13,692 bases of DNA from an uncultured Collinsella sp. (GTDB lineage Bacteria; Actinomycetota; Coriobacteriia; Coriobacteriales; Coriobacteriaceae): contig USKL01000015.1 in the NCBI GenBank assembly GCA_900555225.1, forward strand, positions 1 through 13,692, written 5' to 3'. Within the stretch, counting starts at the first letter, position 1, and the number at the start of each line of letters is the position of its first letter. The notes below the pieces were generated by a model. The model was not told where the DNA came from. It saw only the letters and a list, made by a program, of their open reading frames with translations, and ran no database searches. Of this stretch, positions 12,985 through 13,692 are shown piece after piece. A program made the translations under genes and the position numbers.

Positions 12985-13692
12985 TTAGTCATCGTCGCTC
13001 GCGCCTAATTGCTGCAGCAGCATGAGTGCCGCGGCCACGGGGCCGGTGCCGTCGTTGGCGTCGAGGCCGCGACCCAGGCCGCTGCCCGCGCCGGCGCCCG
13101 CCTTGTAGGGCACCGACAGCTTGCGACTCTTGGGAAAGTTCACCGCGCCATAGCGGGTCTTTAGTTCAAAGGCCACCTTCTTGGGCACGTCGACGCCCAA
13201 AAACGTGATGCGGCCGCCACTGAGCGTGACGCTCTCGAGCCCCAGGCGCTCGCCGCGAATGCGGATGCGCGCGCGATTGAACAGGTTGAGTCCCGCCAAC
13301 GGCAGCTCGCCATGCGCGGCCTCGGTCTCCTCCTGCACCTCGTCGATACTCTCCAGGTCCTCAGCCGCAGCGAGCTTGCGGTACACGAGCACGCGCTGGT
13401 CCACCGCCGGCAGGTACTCCTCGGACAAGAAGTAGTCGGCCGGCAGGTTGATGCCCACGCTCGCCGCCTCCACGCCGGCATCGTCGTCGCCGCGCGCCTC
13501 GGCCACGGCCTGTCCCAGCATCTGCGTAAACAGGTCAAAGCCCACACTCGACAGGTTGCCGTGCTGCTCGGCGCCCATAAGCGAGCCGGCGCCGCGGATC
13601 TCCAGGTCGCGCATGGCGATGCGCATGCCGCTGCCCAGGTCCTGGAATTCGGAAAGCGCGGTCAGGCGCGCCGTTGCCTCCTCGGTGAGCGG
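12985..13692 (-). CDS. mfd: Transcription-repair coupling factor Mfd, C-terminal part (cut by window edge)
   Basis: The frame is open at the right edge, so only the last 235 residues are present. The first residues read TEEATARLTALSEFQDLGSG, then MRIAMRDLEIRGAGSLMGAEQ, which holds the RecG/Mfd translocase TRG-type segment. HGNLSSVGFDLFTQML leads into the C-terminal TRCF domain (D7). Mfd is an ATP-driven DNA translocase that removes RNA polymerase stalled at lesions and recruits UvrA. The last 45 residues are Gly/Ala-rich and then acidic (GASDDD), probably lineage-specific. The Met at 13626 is internal, not a start. Confidence 0.95.
   Translation of the reverse strand, partial: PLTEEATARLTALSEFQDLGSGMRIAMRDLEIRGAGSLMGAEQHGNLSSVGFDLFTQMLGQAVAEARGDDDAGVEAASVGINLPADYFLSEEYLPAVDQRVLVYRKLAAAEDLESIDEVQEETEAAHGELPLAGLNLFNRARIRIRGERLGLESVTLSGGRITFLGVDVPKKVAFELKTRYGAVNFPKSRKLSVPYKAGAGAGSGLGRGLDANDGTGPVAAALMLLQQLGASDDD

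Noticed and set aside
13485..13626. Independent small gene starting at Met 13626
   Set aside because: The frame stays open to the window edge and the residues on both sides are continuous Mfd sequence.

Overview
The window (about 60% GC by eye) reads like a chromosomal segment of a gut Coriobacteriia member, most likely Collinsella. That assignment rests on protein style, GC content, AAAGGAG-type ribosome sites and my memory of such genomes, not on a search. It holds 13 genes, one of them cut by the right edge. There are no tRNA, rRNA, CRISPR or transposase genes. No gene-free stretch exceeds 300 bases, but several 150-280 base gaps are rich in hairpins and operator-like repeats.

Left part (1-2960): a tandem array of stem-loops (1-148), a UTRA-type GntR regulator (149-868), a YitT-family membrane protein (1089-2096) and a beta-phosphoglucomutase-like HAD phosphatase (2196-2825), all on the minus strand.

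Central part (2920-10272): a sugar-amine utilisation module. A mannose-family PTS permease (fused IIAB 5846-6769, IIC 5015-5809, IID 4168-5001) is followed by a FrlB/GfrF-like SIS-domain deglycase (2985-3968) and a strong rho-independent terminator (2920-2950). Upstream lie a DMT/EamA permease (6952-8034) and a second SIS deglycase-like enzyme (8319-9311), which is divergent from a second UTRA-type GntR regulator (9517-10272). The best reading is uptake and phosphorylation of an Amadori product such as fructoselysine or glucoselysine, followed by cleavage to glucose 6-phosphate and the free amine. The DMT protein may export the amine. Two operator families divide the module. A TATAACGWCT motif lies before the first GntR gene, the PTS operon and the DMT gene. 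A duplicated ATACARGTT motif with an 11-bp period fills the gap between the second SIS gene and the second GntR gene.

Right part (10294-13692): a GNAT acetyltransferase, a low-specificity L-threonine aldolase with a clear terminator, a PAP2 phosphatase and the C-terminal end of Mfd, all on the minus strand and housekeeping in character.

The intergenic DNA carries a family of short imperfect palindromes. Three copies of a 33-nt unit have CCTACCAAAA-type arms. Other hairpins keep a related GGGAC(A/T)G core but have unrelated, self-complementary arms. One place has a perfect 33-bp inverted repeat made of two such units facing each other. This resembles REP/REPIN elements and is the least explained sequence in the window.
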